Assembly: GCA_023382675.1 (NCBI GenBank)
Contig: JAHDWN010000018.1
Coordinates: 1-64,000 of the forward strand
DNA from: Anaerolineae bacterium
GTDB lineage: Bacteria; Chloroflexota; Anaerolineae; Aggregatilineales; Phototrophicaceae
Direction of reading: 5' to 3'
DNA length: 64,000 bases
In this document: one piece after another, positions 36,241-45,729 of the stretch
How the letters are laid out: every line of letters starts with the position of its first letter
Numbering within the stretch: position 1 is the first letter of the stretch
Notes under the pieces: model-generated
Seen by the model: the letters and a program-made list of their open reading frames with translations, nothing else
Database searches by the model: none
Told to the model about the DNA's origin: nothing
Program-made: the position numbers and the translations under genes

Positions 36241-36269
36241 TTGCTGCCCTTGCGCATTGGTGCTAATAT
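36241..36269 (+). promoter_or_regulatory. Sigma-70-like promoter
   Basis: TTGCTG (36241-36246), a 17-bp spacer, and TAATAT (36264-36269) preceded by TGC make an extended -10 promoter pointing at the propeller/esterase gene pair. The rest of the gap 36093-36508 shows no RNA gene or repeat. Confidence 0.5.
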
Positions 36270-36329
36270 GCGAAATGCCGATCACAGGGGACATCCCCAC
36301 CGGCTCTCCGACTGCCGAGGAGTCAGAGC

Positions 36330-36512
36330 GTGAACGATCATAGCATTGTCGTCCACACGAATAAATACCGCCAGTCCGTTCGCGGCGGTCGGGCACACGA
36401 CGATTATCCGGCGGCAGGGCGTGTCCGGCGCGGCGAACGCCCCGGTGGGCGTCCCGACCATTCACAGGCGACGCAGGCATCATCCGCGCTCGCCGGGGAG
36501 CGGCGCAGTTGA
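36330..36512 (+). CDS. Candidate small coupled ORF before the propeller gene
   Basis: A 60-residue frame from a GTG at 36330 with GAGGAG about nine bases upstream. It starts NDHSIVVHTNKYRQSVRGG, is basic, Arg/Gly-rich and lacks a hydrophobic segment. Its TGA (36510-36512) overlaps the TTG start of the following gene, as in translational coupling. It could be a leader peptide, a small protein, or the accidental result of a good Shine-Dalgarno in GC-rich DNA. No family is recognised. Confidence 0.28.
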   Translation: MNDHSIVVHTNKYRQSVRGGRAHDDYPAAGRVRRGERPGGRPDHSQATQASSALAGERRS

Positions 36513-37693
36513 ACCCGATACGCCCACGCAGAGCGCTTGCATTAACCTCACGCTTTGCCGGCAGGTGCTGCATCGCCGTGTGCAGCTTGCTCATCGTCCT
36601 GGCGGTAATGCCCGCGCAGGCGCAGCTTCTGCCCTGCGGCGAGCGGCCTACCTACAGCCTCGCACTCTGGGTCGATCCGTTCCACGCCTGCCTGGAGACG
36701 GTGATCGACGATCCCGGCGCGGGCGACCTGGCGTTTACCGCCCTGGCCGTCGCCGATGACGGCACGCTCTACGCCGCGCGCCCGCTGACCGGCGAGGTGT
36801 TCGCCTTTGACGACACCAACGGCGACGCCCTGCCGGATACGCCGCGCGTCATCGCCAATGGATTGACACTGCCAAATGCGCTCGCCTGGCACGACGGCGC
36901 GCTCTACATCGCGGGTCGCATGCACGTCTATCGCTGGTCGGACGGCATGCTGACAACGCTGATCGATGATCTGCCCGTGAGCATCTTCGGATCTGTCGGC
37001 CTCGTCATCGGCGGCGACAACTTGCTCTACGTGGCGACTGGCGCGCCGTGCGATCTGTGCGAGGTGGACGATCCGGCGCAAGGTGCGGTGCTGCGCTACA
37101 ACCTTGACGGCGGCGCGCGCGAGATCATCGCGACCGGCCTGCGCCAGCCCGGCGATCTGGTCGTCTATCATGGCCTGCTCTGGACAGGGGATACCGGGTG
37201 GGATGCGCTCAAGAGCATGGGGCAGATCGATGAGATCGACCTGGTGACGCCGGGCGCGGACTTTGGTTTCCCGATCTGCGCGGGCAATGAGGCGCGCCTG
37301 CCCTGCCCGGACGACGTGACGCTGCCCGCCTACACCTTCCCCGCGCACAGTTCCCCCCTCGGCATGGCGGCCTATCGCGGTGACGCCATCCCGATCTTGC
37401 AGGATACGCTGCTGGTCGCGCTTTCCGGCAACCGCAATGATCCGGTGATCGCCGGTTTCATAGTCACGGCGCTGCGCTTTGATGCGCAAGGGCAGTTCGT
37501 CGAGCGCTACGATCTGATGCCGAATGGCGACCGGCTGGCTGGCGATGTTCGCTACACGACCGATCAACTCAACTATCGCAACAGTGGTTTCTTCCCGCGC
37601 CGCCCGCTGGATCTTGCCGTCAGTCCCGAAGGCTGGGTCTACGTCAGCGTCAGCGGCGGACGTATCCTTGCCCTGCGCGAACCTGGCGAATGA
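36509..37693 (+). CDS. Secreted PQQ-dependent sugar dehydrogenase-like beta-propeller
   Basis: 394 residues. An N-terminal signal peptide (AVCSLLIVLAVMPAQAQ) is followed by a six-bladed propeller of the glucose/sorbosone dehydrogenase type: FTALAVADDGTLYAARPLTG, VIANGLTLPNALAWHDGALY, ATGLRQPGDLVVYHGLLWTG, and FPAHSSPLGMAAYRGDAI, the last resembling the usual (A/P)HxxPxG segment. The family binds PQQ and Ca2+ and oxidises sugars, but many Chloroflexi members have no proven activity. The TTG at 36509 is preceded by GGGGAG. The stop overlaps the frame of the following esterase, so the two are cotranscribed. Confidence 0.78.
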   Translation: MNPIRPRRALALTSRFAGRCCIAVCSLLIVLAVMPAQAQLLPCGERPTYSLALWVDPFHACLETVIDDPGAGDLAFTALAVADDGTLYAARPLTGEVFAFDDTNGDALPDTPRVIANGLTLPNALAWHDGALYIAGRMHVYRWSDGMLTTLIDDLPVSIFGSVGLVIGGDNLLYVATGAPCDLCEVDDPAQGAVLRYNLDGGAREIIATGLRQPGDLVVYHGLLWTGDTGWDALKSMGQIDEIDLVTPGADFGFPICAGNEARLPCPDDVTLPAYTFPAHSSPLGMAAYRGDAIPILQDTLLVALSGNRNDPVIAGFIVTALRFDAQGQFVERYDLMPNGDRLAGDVRYTTDQLNYRNSGFFPRRPLDLAVSPEGWVYVSVSGGRILALREPGE

Positions 37694-37707
37694 ACAGGAG
37701 TGTGCTT

Positions 37708-38637
37708 ATGTCGAAATGGATGATGTGGCTGTTCTTCCTGGCCTGCGTTTTCTGGTTGTCACATCTGAGGGTTAATGCCCAGGCTGAGCAGCTTGTCGCT
37801 GGCGAACTGGAATATCAGGGGCTGACGCGCACTTATACGCTCTACCTGCCTGCGGCAGCCGCCGCGGGTGAGCCGCTGCCACTCTTGATCGCCCTGCACG
37901 GCGGCGGTGGAACGGCCACACAGTTCATGCGCTACACTGGCTTCAACGATCTGGCCGAATCCCAGGGCTTTATGGTCGTCTATCCTGATGGCATCGAGCG
38001 GCAGTGGCACGATGGCCGCGAGATCGTCAACCCGAATATTGACGATGTGGGCTTCATCCACACGCTGACCGCGCACTTGCAGTTGAACTACCCGATCGAT
38101 ACCAGCCACATCTTTGCCACGGGCATTTCCAACGGCGGCTTCATGACGATCACGCTGGCGTGCGAGCGACCGGAACTGTTCGCCGGGGTCGCCGTCATCA
38201 CCGCCTCACTGCCGGAGCGGATGCGCGAGACCTGCGCGCCGACGCCGCTGCCGGTGCTGATCATGAATGGCACGGATGATCCGCTGGTACCCTACGACGG
38301 CGGAGCGGTCGTCGCCGGGGACGACGAGCGCGGCGTTGTCATTTCGACGGCGGATACGGTGGTTTTCTGGCGCGAGGTCAACGGCTGCGCAGCCAGCGCC
38401 GATGTCAGCCTGACAATAGATCGTCTGCCCAGAGATGGCACGTCCGTCAACATCAGCGCCTACCGCACCTGCGACTCGGATGCGCCGGTGATTCTCTACA
38501 GCGTGGCCGGTGGTGGGCACGCGCTGCCGGGCGCGTCGCAATATCTGCCACGGCGAACGATTGGCATCGCCAGCCGCGAGATCGACGGCGCGGCGGAGAT
38601 CATGGATTTCTTCGCAGGCATCGCCAGCGCGAATTGA
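37708..38637 (+). CDS. Secreted PHB depolymerase/feruloyl-esterase-like hydrolase
   Basis: About 309 residues of the LpqC/poly(3-hydroxybutyrate) depolymerase type. A hydrophobic signal (MMWLFFLACVFWLSHLRVNA) is followed by PLLIALHGGGGTATQFMRYT, a catalytic Ser in TGISNGGFM, Asp in MNGTDDPLVPYDGG and His in GGGHALPGA. It hydrolyses polyesters or feruloyl/acetyl esters on plant polysaccharides outside the cell. The ATG at 37708 with CAGGAG seven bases upstream is preferred to an ATG at 37690 that overlaps the preceding stop. It is cotranscribed with the propeller gene. Confidence 0.86.
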   Translation: MSKWMMWLFFLACVFWLSHLRVNAQAEQLVAGELEYQGLTRTYTLYLPAAAAAGEPLPLLIALHGGGGTATQFMRYTGFNDLAESQGFMVVYPDGIERQWHDGREIVNPNIDDVGFIHTLTAHLQLNYPIDTSHIFATGISNGGFMTITLACERPELFAGVAVITASLPERMRETCAPTPLPVLIMNGTDDPLVPYDGGAVVAGDDERGVVISTADTVVFWREVNGCAASADVSLTIDRLPRDGTSVNISAYRTCDSDAPVILYSVAGGGHALPGASQYLPRRTIGIASREIDGAAEIMDFFAGIASAN

Positions 38638-38649
38638 TGTCGTTGGCGG

Positions 38650-39417
38650 TCAGAGCGCGTTGTAACCGCCGTCGATCAGAATGTTCTCGCCGCAGATGAG
38701 ATCAGAGGCGGGCGAGGCGAGGAACAAGATCAGATCGGCGACTTCGATGGTCTTGCCGAAGCGTCCCAGCGGAATCTTCGCCAGCATCGGCGCGCCCTTG
38801 GCCGGATCGCCCCAGGCTTTTTCGCCCATCGGTGTCAGGATGACGGTCGGCGAGATGGCGTTGGCCTGAATGTTGTACTGCGCCCACTCGGCGGCCATGG
38901 CCTTGGTCAGCATGTTCAGACCGCCTTTGGAGGCGGAATAGGCGGCGTGATCAACGAGCGCGGTGCTGCCCGCCGCCGACGAGACGTTGATGATCTTGCC
39001 GCTGCGCTGCTCGATCATTTTGGGGGCCAGCGTTTGCGCCAGGATGAACGGCGCGCGCAGGTTGGTCGCCAGCGTCGCATCCCAATCTTCAACCGACATC
39101 TCGACCAGCGGCGCGAGCCGGGAGATGGCTGCATTGTTGACCAGGATGTCAATCGTGCCGAAGTGATTCAGCGCTGCCTCGCCCGCCCGGCGCGCCTCCG
39201 CTGCCTGCTCCAGGTCAGCCTCGATCACGACACAGCGGCGGCCATGCGCTTCCACCGCCCGCCGCGTGTCATCCAGCCCTGTCCGGTCGCGCCCGGTGAT
39301 GGCGATGTCGGCCCCGGCTTCCGCCAGCACCACCGCCGCCACCGCGCCGATGCCTTTCGAGCCACCGGTGACGAGCGCCCGTTTTCCCGCCAGCGAAAAA
39401 CGCTCCAAATAAGACAT
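38650..39417 (-). CDS. SDR family NAD(P)-dependent oxidoreductase
   Basis: 255 residues, a classical short-chain dehydrogenase: cofactor motif [27 protein letters not shown], catalytic triad in [23 protein letters not shown] (Ser, Tyr, Lys), and C-terminal [13 protein letters not shown]. The arrangement resembles gluconate 5-dehydrogenase and 3-ketoacyl-ACP-reductase-like enzymes; ITGRDRTG after the second strand suggests NADP preference. The substrate is unknown. The ATG at 39417 follows GGAG by eight bases; a Met six codons upstream is less likely. It ends tail-to-tail with the secreted esterase, 12 nt apart. Confidence 0.93.
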   Translation of the reverse strand: MSYLERFSLAGKRALVTGGSKGIGAVAAVVLAEAGADIAITGRDRTGLDDTRRAVEAHGRRCVVIEADLEQAAEARRAGEAALNHFGTIDILVNNAAISRLAPLVEMSVEDWDATLATNLRAPFILAQTLAPKMIEQRSGKIINVSSAAGSTALVDHAAYSASKGGLNMLTKAMAAEWAQYNIQANAISPTVILTPMGEKAWGDPAKGAPMLAKIPLGRFGKTIEVADLILFLASPASDLICGENILIDGGYNAL

Positions 39418-39451
39418 CGTTCGTCTCCATAACAATCGTGTTCATACATAT

Positions 39452-39482
39452 GAGGGCGAGGCACTCATCTGGTCTCGCCCTC
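39452..39482 (-). terminator. Hairpin after the TPR/SH3 gene
   Basis: GAGGGCGAG (39452-39460) and CTCGCCCTC (39474-39482) form a perfect 9-bp stem with a 13-nt loop, 61 nt past the stop of the 39544-41916 gene. There is no strong U-tract, so it is a probable but not certain terminator. Confidence 0.5.
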
Positions 39483-39543
39483 TTGATATTTATCTACGGT
39501 TATTCCTGGCCGCCATTCGCTCAATGTCACGGGCGGCGCTGGT

Positions 39544-41916
39544 CTAAGTCGGCAGCGGCGGGCACTGGAACAGCTCGATGATCGTATCCGAGCGAATCCA
39601 GCCGCGCACGAACGCACCGTCGAGGATGAACTCGATGCGGTACCAGATGACGCCGGTCGTCTGTTCGCGCGTCTGCTCCAACACGTCCACAGCCACGCCG
39701 GGCGGCAGCGTGCCGACATTCGGCGCTTGTGTGGTTGGGCGGCTGCGGATGAAGACGCCGGTGTCGCCCTGGCGCAGCACGCGGCACAGGGGCGCGGGCG
39801 TCGGCGAATTCTGCGGCGTTGGCGTGATCGTCGGTGTCTCCGTCGGCGTCGGCGTGTTGCTGGGCGTCAGGGTTGGCGATGGCGTTGGCGTGTGCGTCGG
39901 CGTGTGCGTTTCGGTCGGCGTCCAGCTCGGCGTGACCGTCAGCGACGGTGTGACCGTCCAGGTGGCGGTCGGCGTGTTCGACGGTGTGACCGTCCACGTC
40001 GGCGTGCTGGTCGCTGTCGGTGTGATGCTCGGCGTCCAGGTGGCGGTTGCCGTTGGTGTGACGCTGGCCGTCGATGTCGGCGGCGGGTTGATGACCGGCA
40101 TCCAGGCATCGCGGCTCAGAAGCAGCCCGATCCCGCCGATCAGCAAGATCGCTGTCCCGATCAGACCCAGCCGCAGCCGCCGTCCGCGCTGCGCGCCGCG
40201 CACCATATTCTCCAGGCGGTTGATCTCGACGCGCCGCCCCAGGATGTTGAACGGTTCTTCGCGCAGGGCCGTCAGCCAGCCCTCAGCTTCGGAGATGTCG
40301 CCTTCTTCGATGGCAGCCTGTGCTCGCTCGACAAAGCGCGTCTGCAAGTCGCTGACGACCGTTCGGTAGCGGTTGTCCTGGGCATAATCGCGCAGACCCG
40401 CCAGCATCGAGCGCGCCTGCGTCAGTTCGGTGTCGAAGTTCTGGGCGATCAGCGCCGATGCCCGTTCGATGGCCTGACGCGCGCGCTGCATCTCGCTCGA
40501 ATCGACGCGCGCAGTCGACAGCATCTCAGCCATCGAAGCGTCGCTCGGGTCAAGCCGCACGCCCAGTTCGAGCAGATTGAGCGCCTCCGCCGTCAGCGCC
40601 AGGCGTTCTTCGAGCGCGGTCGCGTTGTTGGCGCGCGCAACCGCCGCCTGCGCCTGATCGTGAATCTGGGCGCGGACGCTGTTCAGTTTGGCGGTTGTAT
40701 CCTGGTTGAGCTGTGCCAGACGCGGGCTGTTGGGCAGGAGCTGGCGCACGCGCGTCAGGATGTTGAGGATGTTCTGCAACTGCACAACCTGATCCGACAG
40801 CGTGCCGCTCAGGACGCTCAACTGCACGGCGGCCTGATCGGCTTCCTGCTGGATGCGCCGCGCCTTTTCGATCCGCTCCTCGGCCTGTGGGTCATTGGGC
40901 ACGACACGCAGCGCGCCTTCATATTTGCGGATCGCCTCGGCCCAGTTGTCATTGGCGATCAGGCGGTCGCCTTCAAGCAGCATTTCACGGGCCAGCGCCA
41001 GGTCTTGAATGTCGAGCAGCGCCTGTTCGGCATCTTTCCACGAAAGGATGCCTGCGCCCTCAGCCAGGTCGCGCGCCTGCCGGTAGAGCCGCTCCGCTTC
41101 GTCATAGTTGCCCGCGCGCACGAGCGAGTTCGCCCGGTTGTATGCGACGCGCGCGTCGAACGGGATGCGGAAATCCGGCACGACGCCGCGAATCAGGTTG
41201 TCTTCCGCTTTCTGGCGATATTCCAGCGCGGTCGGATTGCCCGGCTGCTGCGAGAGCACGCGGTTTGACTGCTCGATCACCTGCTGGTAATCGCCGGCGT
41301 AGTATGCCTGGGTTAATTCGGACAGCGCCGCGTCGATGTCGGAGCCGGTATACATCGGCCCCTGGCCGGGCGCGCGGCGGCTCGGCGTCTCTGGCGCGAG
41401 ATCACGTTCCGGCGCGGGATAGCCCGACGACGTGGGGTAGCTGTCCGCGCGCTTGCGTGACGCCGGCGCTTCAGGCGGTTCTGCTGCCGGGCGCGCGGGC
41501 GGCTGGATATTGTGCCGTTTGAACAGGTCAGCGACGCGCTGGTTGGCCTGTGGACTGCGCGCCGCCGCGTCTTGCAGCAGCGCGATCACGTCCTCGTCCG
41601 CCGGGCTGAGTTGCAGTGCCTCGGCCAGGATGTCAATCGCCTCGTCGATGTCGTCATCGTCGCCCGCGATCTCGATGCGGATGCGCGCGCGCCGCACCAT
41701 GCCACGGACGGAGGCCGCCGCTGGCGATGCCGGGCTGCCGTGGCGTGCCAGTTCTGCGAACAGTGCCTGTGCCGCCGGTTCGTGCGGGGTGTTTTTGGCA
41801 TCCGTCAGCAATGCCCGTGCGTCTTTTTCTAGCTGCGCCGACGCATCCGGATCATCTTCCGGCAGGTTTTGCAGTGCGCGGCGCAGGTCGTCGATCCGTT
41901 GTTTCAGATCTGCCAT
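39544..41916 (-). CDS. TPR/coiled-coil membrane protein with Thr/Pro linker and SH3-like domain
   Basis: 790 residues in four parts. An N-terminal acidic helical region (MADLKQRIDDLRRALQNLPE) and TPR-like repeats are followed by a long coiled coil. A single membrane segment (LRLGLIGTAILLIGGIGLLL) lies about 175 residues from the end. After it comes a Thr/Pro/Ser-rich linker of about 90 residues (TPTATWTPSITPT and similar) and a C-terminal SH3-like domain (LRQGDTGVFIRSRPTTQAP, VRGWIRSDTIIELF). The tail is outside the cell. This architecture is frequent in Anaerolineae, where such domains may bind the wall. The start at 41916 has GAGGGA upstream. It lies downstream of pheT on the same strand. 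Confidence 0.85.
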   Translation of the reverse strand: MADLKQRIDDLRRALQNLPEDDPDASAQLEKDARALLTDAKNTPHEPAAQALFAELARHGSPASPAAASVRGMVRRARIRIEIAGDDDDIDEAIDILAEALQLSPADEDVIALLQDAAARSPQANQRVADLFKRHNIQPPARPAAEPPEAPASRKRADSYPTSSGYPAPERDLAPETPSRRAPGQGPMYTGSDIDAALSELTQAYYAGDYQQVIEQSNRVLSQQPGNPTALEYRQKAEDNLIRGVVPDFRIPFDARVAYNRANSLVRAGNYDEAERLYRQARDLAEGAGILSWKDAEQALLDIQDLALAREMLLEGDRLIANDNWAEAIRKYEGALRVVPNDPQAEERIEKARRIQQEADQAAVQLSVLSGTLSDQVVQLQNILNILTRVRQLLPNSPRLAQLNQDTTAKLNSVRAQIHDQAQAAVARANNATALEERLALTAEALNLLELGVRLDPSDASMAEMLSTARVDSSEMQRARQAIERASALIAQNFDTELTQARSMLAGLRDYAQDNRYRTVVSDLQTRFVERAQAAIEEGDISEAEGWLTALREEPFNILGRRVEINRLENMVRGAQRGRRLRLGLIGTAILLIGGIGLLLSRDAWMPVINPPPTSTASVTPTATATWTPSITPTATSTPTWTVTPSNTPTATWTVTPSLTVTPSWTPTETHTPTHTPTPSPTLTPSNTPTPTETPTITPTPQNSPTPAPLCRVLRQGDTGVFIRSRPTTQAPNVGTLPPGVAVDVLEQTREQTTGVIWYRIEFILDGAFVRGWIRSDTIIELFQCPPLPT

Positions 41917-42005
41917 ATCGTCCCTCTGGTTGCGCGCATCAACACTACCGCATTGTCGGCGCTTGCACAATGACGCGCTGGTGCTGATCGGGTCGCTCCA
42001 GGCAG

Positions 42006-44585
42006 TTAGGCTCGGAGTTGCGCCTCAAGTTCGCGCTCACACAGCTTGACGATCTTGGCATGGACAGCGGCGACTTCTTTGTCGGTCAGTGTGCGCTCGT
42101 CCGTCTGGTAGACCAGGTTATAGGCCAGGCTCTTGTGCCCCGCCGGAACCGGGTCGCCGGTGTAGACGTCGAACAGGCGCACACCTTTGAGCAGCGCGCC
42201 GCCCGCCTTACGGATGACGGCCTCGGCCTGCGCCGCCGTCACCGTCTCGCGGACGATGAAGGCGATGTCCTGATAGACCGGCGGTGTCAGCGGCAGCGGT
42301 TCGACGCCATGCAGCGGATCAGCCTGCTTCAGAATCGCGTCAAGATCGAGTTCGGCGATCTGCACGGACACATCTTCGAAGCCGAAGGCCAGCCCGACCA
42401 GCGGATGCAGCTCGCCGAAGACCCCGGCGGCCTGCCCATCCAGCAGCAACTGCGCCGAACGCCCCGGATGCAGGCTGGTGTGCTCGGCGCGCGCGTAGCT
42501 CACCTGCCTGACGTGAAGCCCGTCGAGCAGCCCTTCGATCACACCCTTGAGATCGAAGAAGTTGACCTCGCCGCCTTCCTCGCCGTGCATCCAGCCGGAC
42601 ACGCCCCGCTTGCCGGTCATCAGAAGGCCGAGTTTGCGCGGTTCATCCGGCAGCGGCGCATTGCCATTCTTCAAATAGACGTTGCCGATCTCGAACAACT
42701 GCTGGCGTTCATTGTAGCGGGCGTTGGCGCGCGCGTTCTCCAGCAGGCTGATGAAAAGCGTATGCCGCAGGACGGTCTTTTCCGCCGAGATCGGGTTCGC
42801 CAGCCGCACGTAATCCGCCTGTGGCAGCGATGACGCCATGCCCGGCGGCACCAACTGCACCTCGCGCTCCGGCGTCGTCATGCGGTAGCTGATGGTCTCG
42901 CGCAGACCAAGCGCCACCAGCAGATCGCGCGTCTGCTCCTCGCGTTCGAGCGAGGGGTTCGCCTGCTGGTCAGGCATCATGTCGGCGATGATCGTGTTCG
43001 GAATGGCCGCGTAGCCGCTGATGCGCGCGATCTCCTCGATCAGATCCGCCTGGCCGGTGATCGGGTCGCTGCTGATGTCCATGCGGAAGTCCGGCGCGGT
43101 CACGTGCATTGTCTCGCCCTCGACCTTCACCTCGAAGCCGCCGCGCCGCAGCAGCGCCGCCGCCTCTTCCGCCGAGAATCGCACCCCCATGATGCGGTCG
43201 ATCTCGTGCGTGGTCAGCGCCACGCGCACCGTTTCCGGTGGCAGCGGGTAGTCGTCGATGATGCCTTTAGCGATCTTGCCGTCGCTCAACTGCCGCATGA
43301 GTTCGATGCCGCGCTTCAGGCCCAGGATCGCCTGGCTCGGATGCACACCCCGGCTGAAGCGCGCGGCAGCGTCCGTGTGTACCTTCTGCGTGCTCATCGT
43401 CTTGCGGATGTTGATGAACTGCCAGGCCGCCGCCTCCAGGAGCACGTTGGTCGTCGTGTCGCTGATCTCCGTCTCCGCGCCGCCGATGATGCCGCCCATG
43501 CTCAGCACCCCCGCCGTATCGCAGACCAGGATGTTATGCGAGTCGAGGCTGCGCTTGACTTCATCGAGCGTCTCCAGCGTCTCGCCGGGTTCCGGCAGGC
43601 GGGTGATGATCGTCGGCGCTTTGCCACCGGCGCGCGCGACCAGCTTGTCGTAATCGAAGGCGTGCAGCGGCTGGCCGATCTCGAACGTGACGTAGTTGGT
43701 CACGTCCACGATGTTGTTGATCGGGCGCTGGCCGACGAGCTTCAGGCGGCGCTGCATCCAATCCGGCGACGGCTTGATGGTGATGTCGCGCAGCAGCGAG
43801 AGCGTGAAGCGCGGGTTGAGTTCAGGCTCGCGGATGTCGATGAACACCTGCCCGTCAATCGGCGCGCCGTCCATGACGACCTCGTATGACGGCGGATGCA
43901 GCGGCTTGTCCAGCAGCGCTGCGACCTCGCGCGCCACGCCGTAGATGCTGAACGTTCGCGCCAGGTTCGGCGTTAGCTCGATGTTGAAGACGATGTCGCC
44001 GAGGACAGCCTGCGCGGGCGTGCCCGGCTTATGCCCCAGGTCAGCGTGGAAGAGCATGATGCCTTCGTGCTCGTCGCTGATGCCCAGCTCTTTCTCCGAG
44101 CAGACCATGCTCCGGTTAGGGATGCCGCGCAGCGGTTTCTCCTTCAGGATCATGCGCTTGGGTTCGTCGCTGTGACCGTCCCAGACTTCCGCGCCTTCGA
44201 GCGCGATCACGGTGTAGAGCGGCTCTGGCAGCGGCCCCTGGCCTTTGAACTCGAACAGGTTTGGCGCGCCGGTCACGCATTGTTCAAGCTCCGCGCCGCC
44301 GTAATCGACCAGTGCCAGCACCAACCGGTCGGCGTTCGGGTGCGGCTTGATCTCGCGGATCGCGCCCCAGAGCAGTTTTTCGCGATCCCAGACCAGATGA
44401 TCGCTCTTGGGATAGCGCACCTCTTGCTTGAATGTCGCGTGCAGATGCGCCTGCTGCGTCTGCGGCACGCCGATGTACATGATCTTGTCAACTTCCAGCC
44501 CGGCGACCGTCAGCTTTTCGGCCAGCAGTTCCGCCGGGATGTCGATGTCAACGAAATCTTTGAGCCAGGAGAGGGGAATCAGCAT
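42006..44585 (-). CDS. pheT: Phenylalanine-tRNA ligase beta subunit
   Basis: 859 residues, the usual size. It begins MLIPLSWLKDFVDIDIPAELL, contains the tRNA-binding/EMAP-like region (WGAIREIKPHPNADRLVLALVD), the B3/B4 editing region with the motif NNIVDVTNYVTFEIGQPLHAFD, the B5 domain, and a C-terminal FDX-ACB anticodon-binding domain (VYQDIAFIVRETV, LFDVYTGDPVPAGHKSLAYNLVYQ). It forms an alpha2-beta2 enzyme with PheS to charge tRNA-Phe. It starts 11 nt after the YeiH gene, which together with a small membrane gene separates it from pheS. Probably all are transcribed from the T-box promoter. Confidence 0.98.
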   Translation of the reverse strand: MLIPLSWLKDFVDIDIPAELLAEKLTVAGLEVDKIMYIGVPQTQQAHLHATFKQEVRYPKSDHLVWDREKLLWGAIREIKPHPNADRLVLALVDYGGAELEQCVTGAPNLFEFKGQGPLPEPLYTVIALEGAEVWDGHSDEPKRMILKEKPLRGIPNRSMVCSEKELGISDEHEGIMLFHADLGHKPGTPAQAVLGDIVFNIELTPNLARTFSIYGVAREVAALLDKPLHPPSYEVVMDGAPIDGQVFIDIREPELNPRFTLSLLRDITIKPSPDWMQRRLKLVGQRPINNIVDVTNYVTFEIGQPLHAFDYDKLVARAGGKAPTIITRLPEPGETLETLDEVKRSLDSHNILVCDTAGVLSMGGIIGGAETEISDTTTNVLLEAAAWQFINIRKTMSTQKVHTDAAARFSRGVHPSQAILGLKRGIELMRQLSDGKIAKGIIDDYPLPPETVRVALTTHEIDRIMGVRFSAEEAAALLRRGGFEVKVEGETMHVTAPDFRMDISSDPITGQADLIEEIARISGYAAIPNTIIADMMPDQQANPSLEREEQTRDLLVALGLRETISYRMTTPEREVQLVPPGMASSLPQADYVRLANPISAEKTVLRHTLFISLLENARANARYNERQQLFEIGNVYLKNGNAPLPDEPRKLGLLMTGKRGVSGWMHGEEGGEVNFFDLKGVIEGLLDGLHVRQVSYARAEHTSLHPGRSAQLLLDGQAAGVFGELHPLVGLAFGFEDVSVQIAELDLDAILKQADPLHGVEPLPLTPPVYQDIAFIVRETVTAAQAEAVIRKAGGALLKGVRLFDVYTGDPVPAGHKSLAYNLVYQTDERTLTDKEVAAVHAKIVKLCERELEAQLRA

Positions 44586-44596
44586 GGTGTGAACCT

Positions 44597-45709
44597 CTAG
44601 CTGTAATTACCGAAAATGACGCTGGCGACGACCAGCGCCAGCAGCGTATTGAAGACCGTCGCTGCCATGTAGACCAGCGTCGGCTTCCAACCGGCCTTGC
44701 GCAGGTCGGTCAGCGAGAACTCCAGACCGATGGAGACGAACGCCAGCGCAAACAGCCACTGCATGGCTGTGTTGACTTCTTTGACCAGCGGCGCGCTGAA
44801 GACACCCAGCGACGCCAGCACCGATACCAGGATGAAGCCAAGCACGAACTTGGGGAAACGCTGCCAGATCACCATGGGCGTCGGGCGCTGGCCCTGATCG
44901 CGCTCGACGACAACGGCGAAATACAGCGCCAGTATGAAGGAAACGAAGCCAATGAACACGTTTTGTGCCAGCTTGACGACCGCTGCTACCGACTGCGCTT
45001 CCGGCCCGTAGATCGTGCCCGCGCCGACGACGGCTGCTGTCGTATCGATGTTGCCGCCGAACCAGCCGCCAGCCACCGCCGGGCTGAGGCCGAGCGCATG
45101 GGCGATGCTGGGCATGAGCACCATCAGCGGCAGTGCGGTCAGGATGACCAGCGTCGTGATGTATGTGACCTGCTCGCGTTTCGCCTGCACCGCGCCCGCT
45201 GCCGCAATCGCCGCCGAGACGCCGCAGATCGAGACCGCCGATGCCATCACCGCCTTGGTGCGCGCTTCGATCTTCATGCGCCCGCCCAGCCACCAGGTGA
45301 ACATGAACACCGACGACACCATGATCACGGCCTGTATCAGCCCGCCAGCGCCGATGGCGAACAGATCGCCCAGGCTGATGCGCGCGCCGAGCAGCACCAG
45401 CCCGATCTTGAGGAAAAACTCCGTCCGCAGCGCCGGACGCACGTAGTCGTGCAGCCGCAGCGCGCGCAAGATCAGGTTGGCGATCAGGCCGACGATGACC
45501 GCCGTCAGCGGGTATTCGAACGGGTTGGAGGCCACGCCCTGCGCGCGGAAGCTCGCCGCGATCCAGCGGTCGATCTCCGCCACCAGCAGGGTGAGCACGA
45601 TGAGCAGCACCAGCCCGACCCAGAAGCCGCCGCGCTTCGGTGCGGCGCTCGTCACCACCTCATCAACCTGAGGCGTTCCTGATTTGTTGATTGATTCCGC
45701 GCTTGCCAC
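44597..45709 (-). CDS. YeiH/UPF0324 family putative sulfate exporter-type transporter
   Basis: 370 residues with about 10 membrane segments. The UPF0324 (PF03601) hallmark is seen in GISLGDLFAIGAGG-like sequence, ICGVSAAIAAAGAV and GGNIDTTAAVVGAGTIYG. Members are named putative sulfate exporters but the substrate is not settled. An N-terminal polar extension of ~25 residues precedes the first segment. It sits between pheS and pheT in one operon with gaps of 20 and 11 nt, and follows a small membrane protein that may be its partner. Confidence 0.9.
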   Translation of the reverse strand: MASAESINKSGTPQVDEVVTSAAPKRGGFWVGLVLLIVLTLLVAEIDRWIAASFRAQGVASNPFEYPLTAVIVGLIANLILRALRLHDYVRPALRTEFFLKIGLVLLGARISLGDLFAIGAGGLIQAVIMVSSVFMFTWWLGGRMKIEARTKAVMASAVSICGVSAAIAAAGAVQAKREQVTYITTLVILTALPLMVLMPSIAHALGLSPAVAGGWFGGNIDTTAAVVGAGTIYGPEAQSVAAVVKLAQNVFIGFVSFILALYFAVVVERDQGQRPTPMVIWQRFPKFVLGFILVSVLASLGVFSAPLVKEVNTAMQWLFALAFVSIGLEFSLTDLRKAGWKPTLVYMAATVFNTLLALVVASVIFGNYS

Positions 45710-45729
45710 GTCTCTTTCACCTCATTTCT

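Noticed and set aside
39780-40090. Possible tandem repeat or CRISPR-like array
   Set aside because: The periodicity is the Thr/Pro codon repeat of an extracellular linker; there are no spacers of fixed length.
39727-41268. A 513-codon plus-strand frame opposite the TPR/SH3 gene
   Set aside because: Shadow frame; the real gene has domain structure, a membrane segment and a ribosome-binding site.
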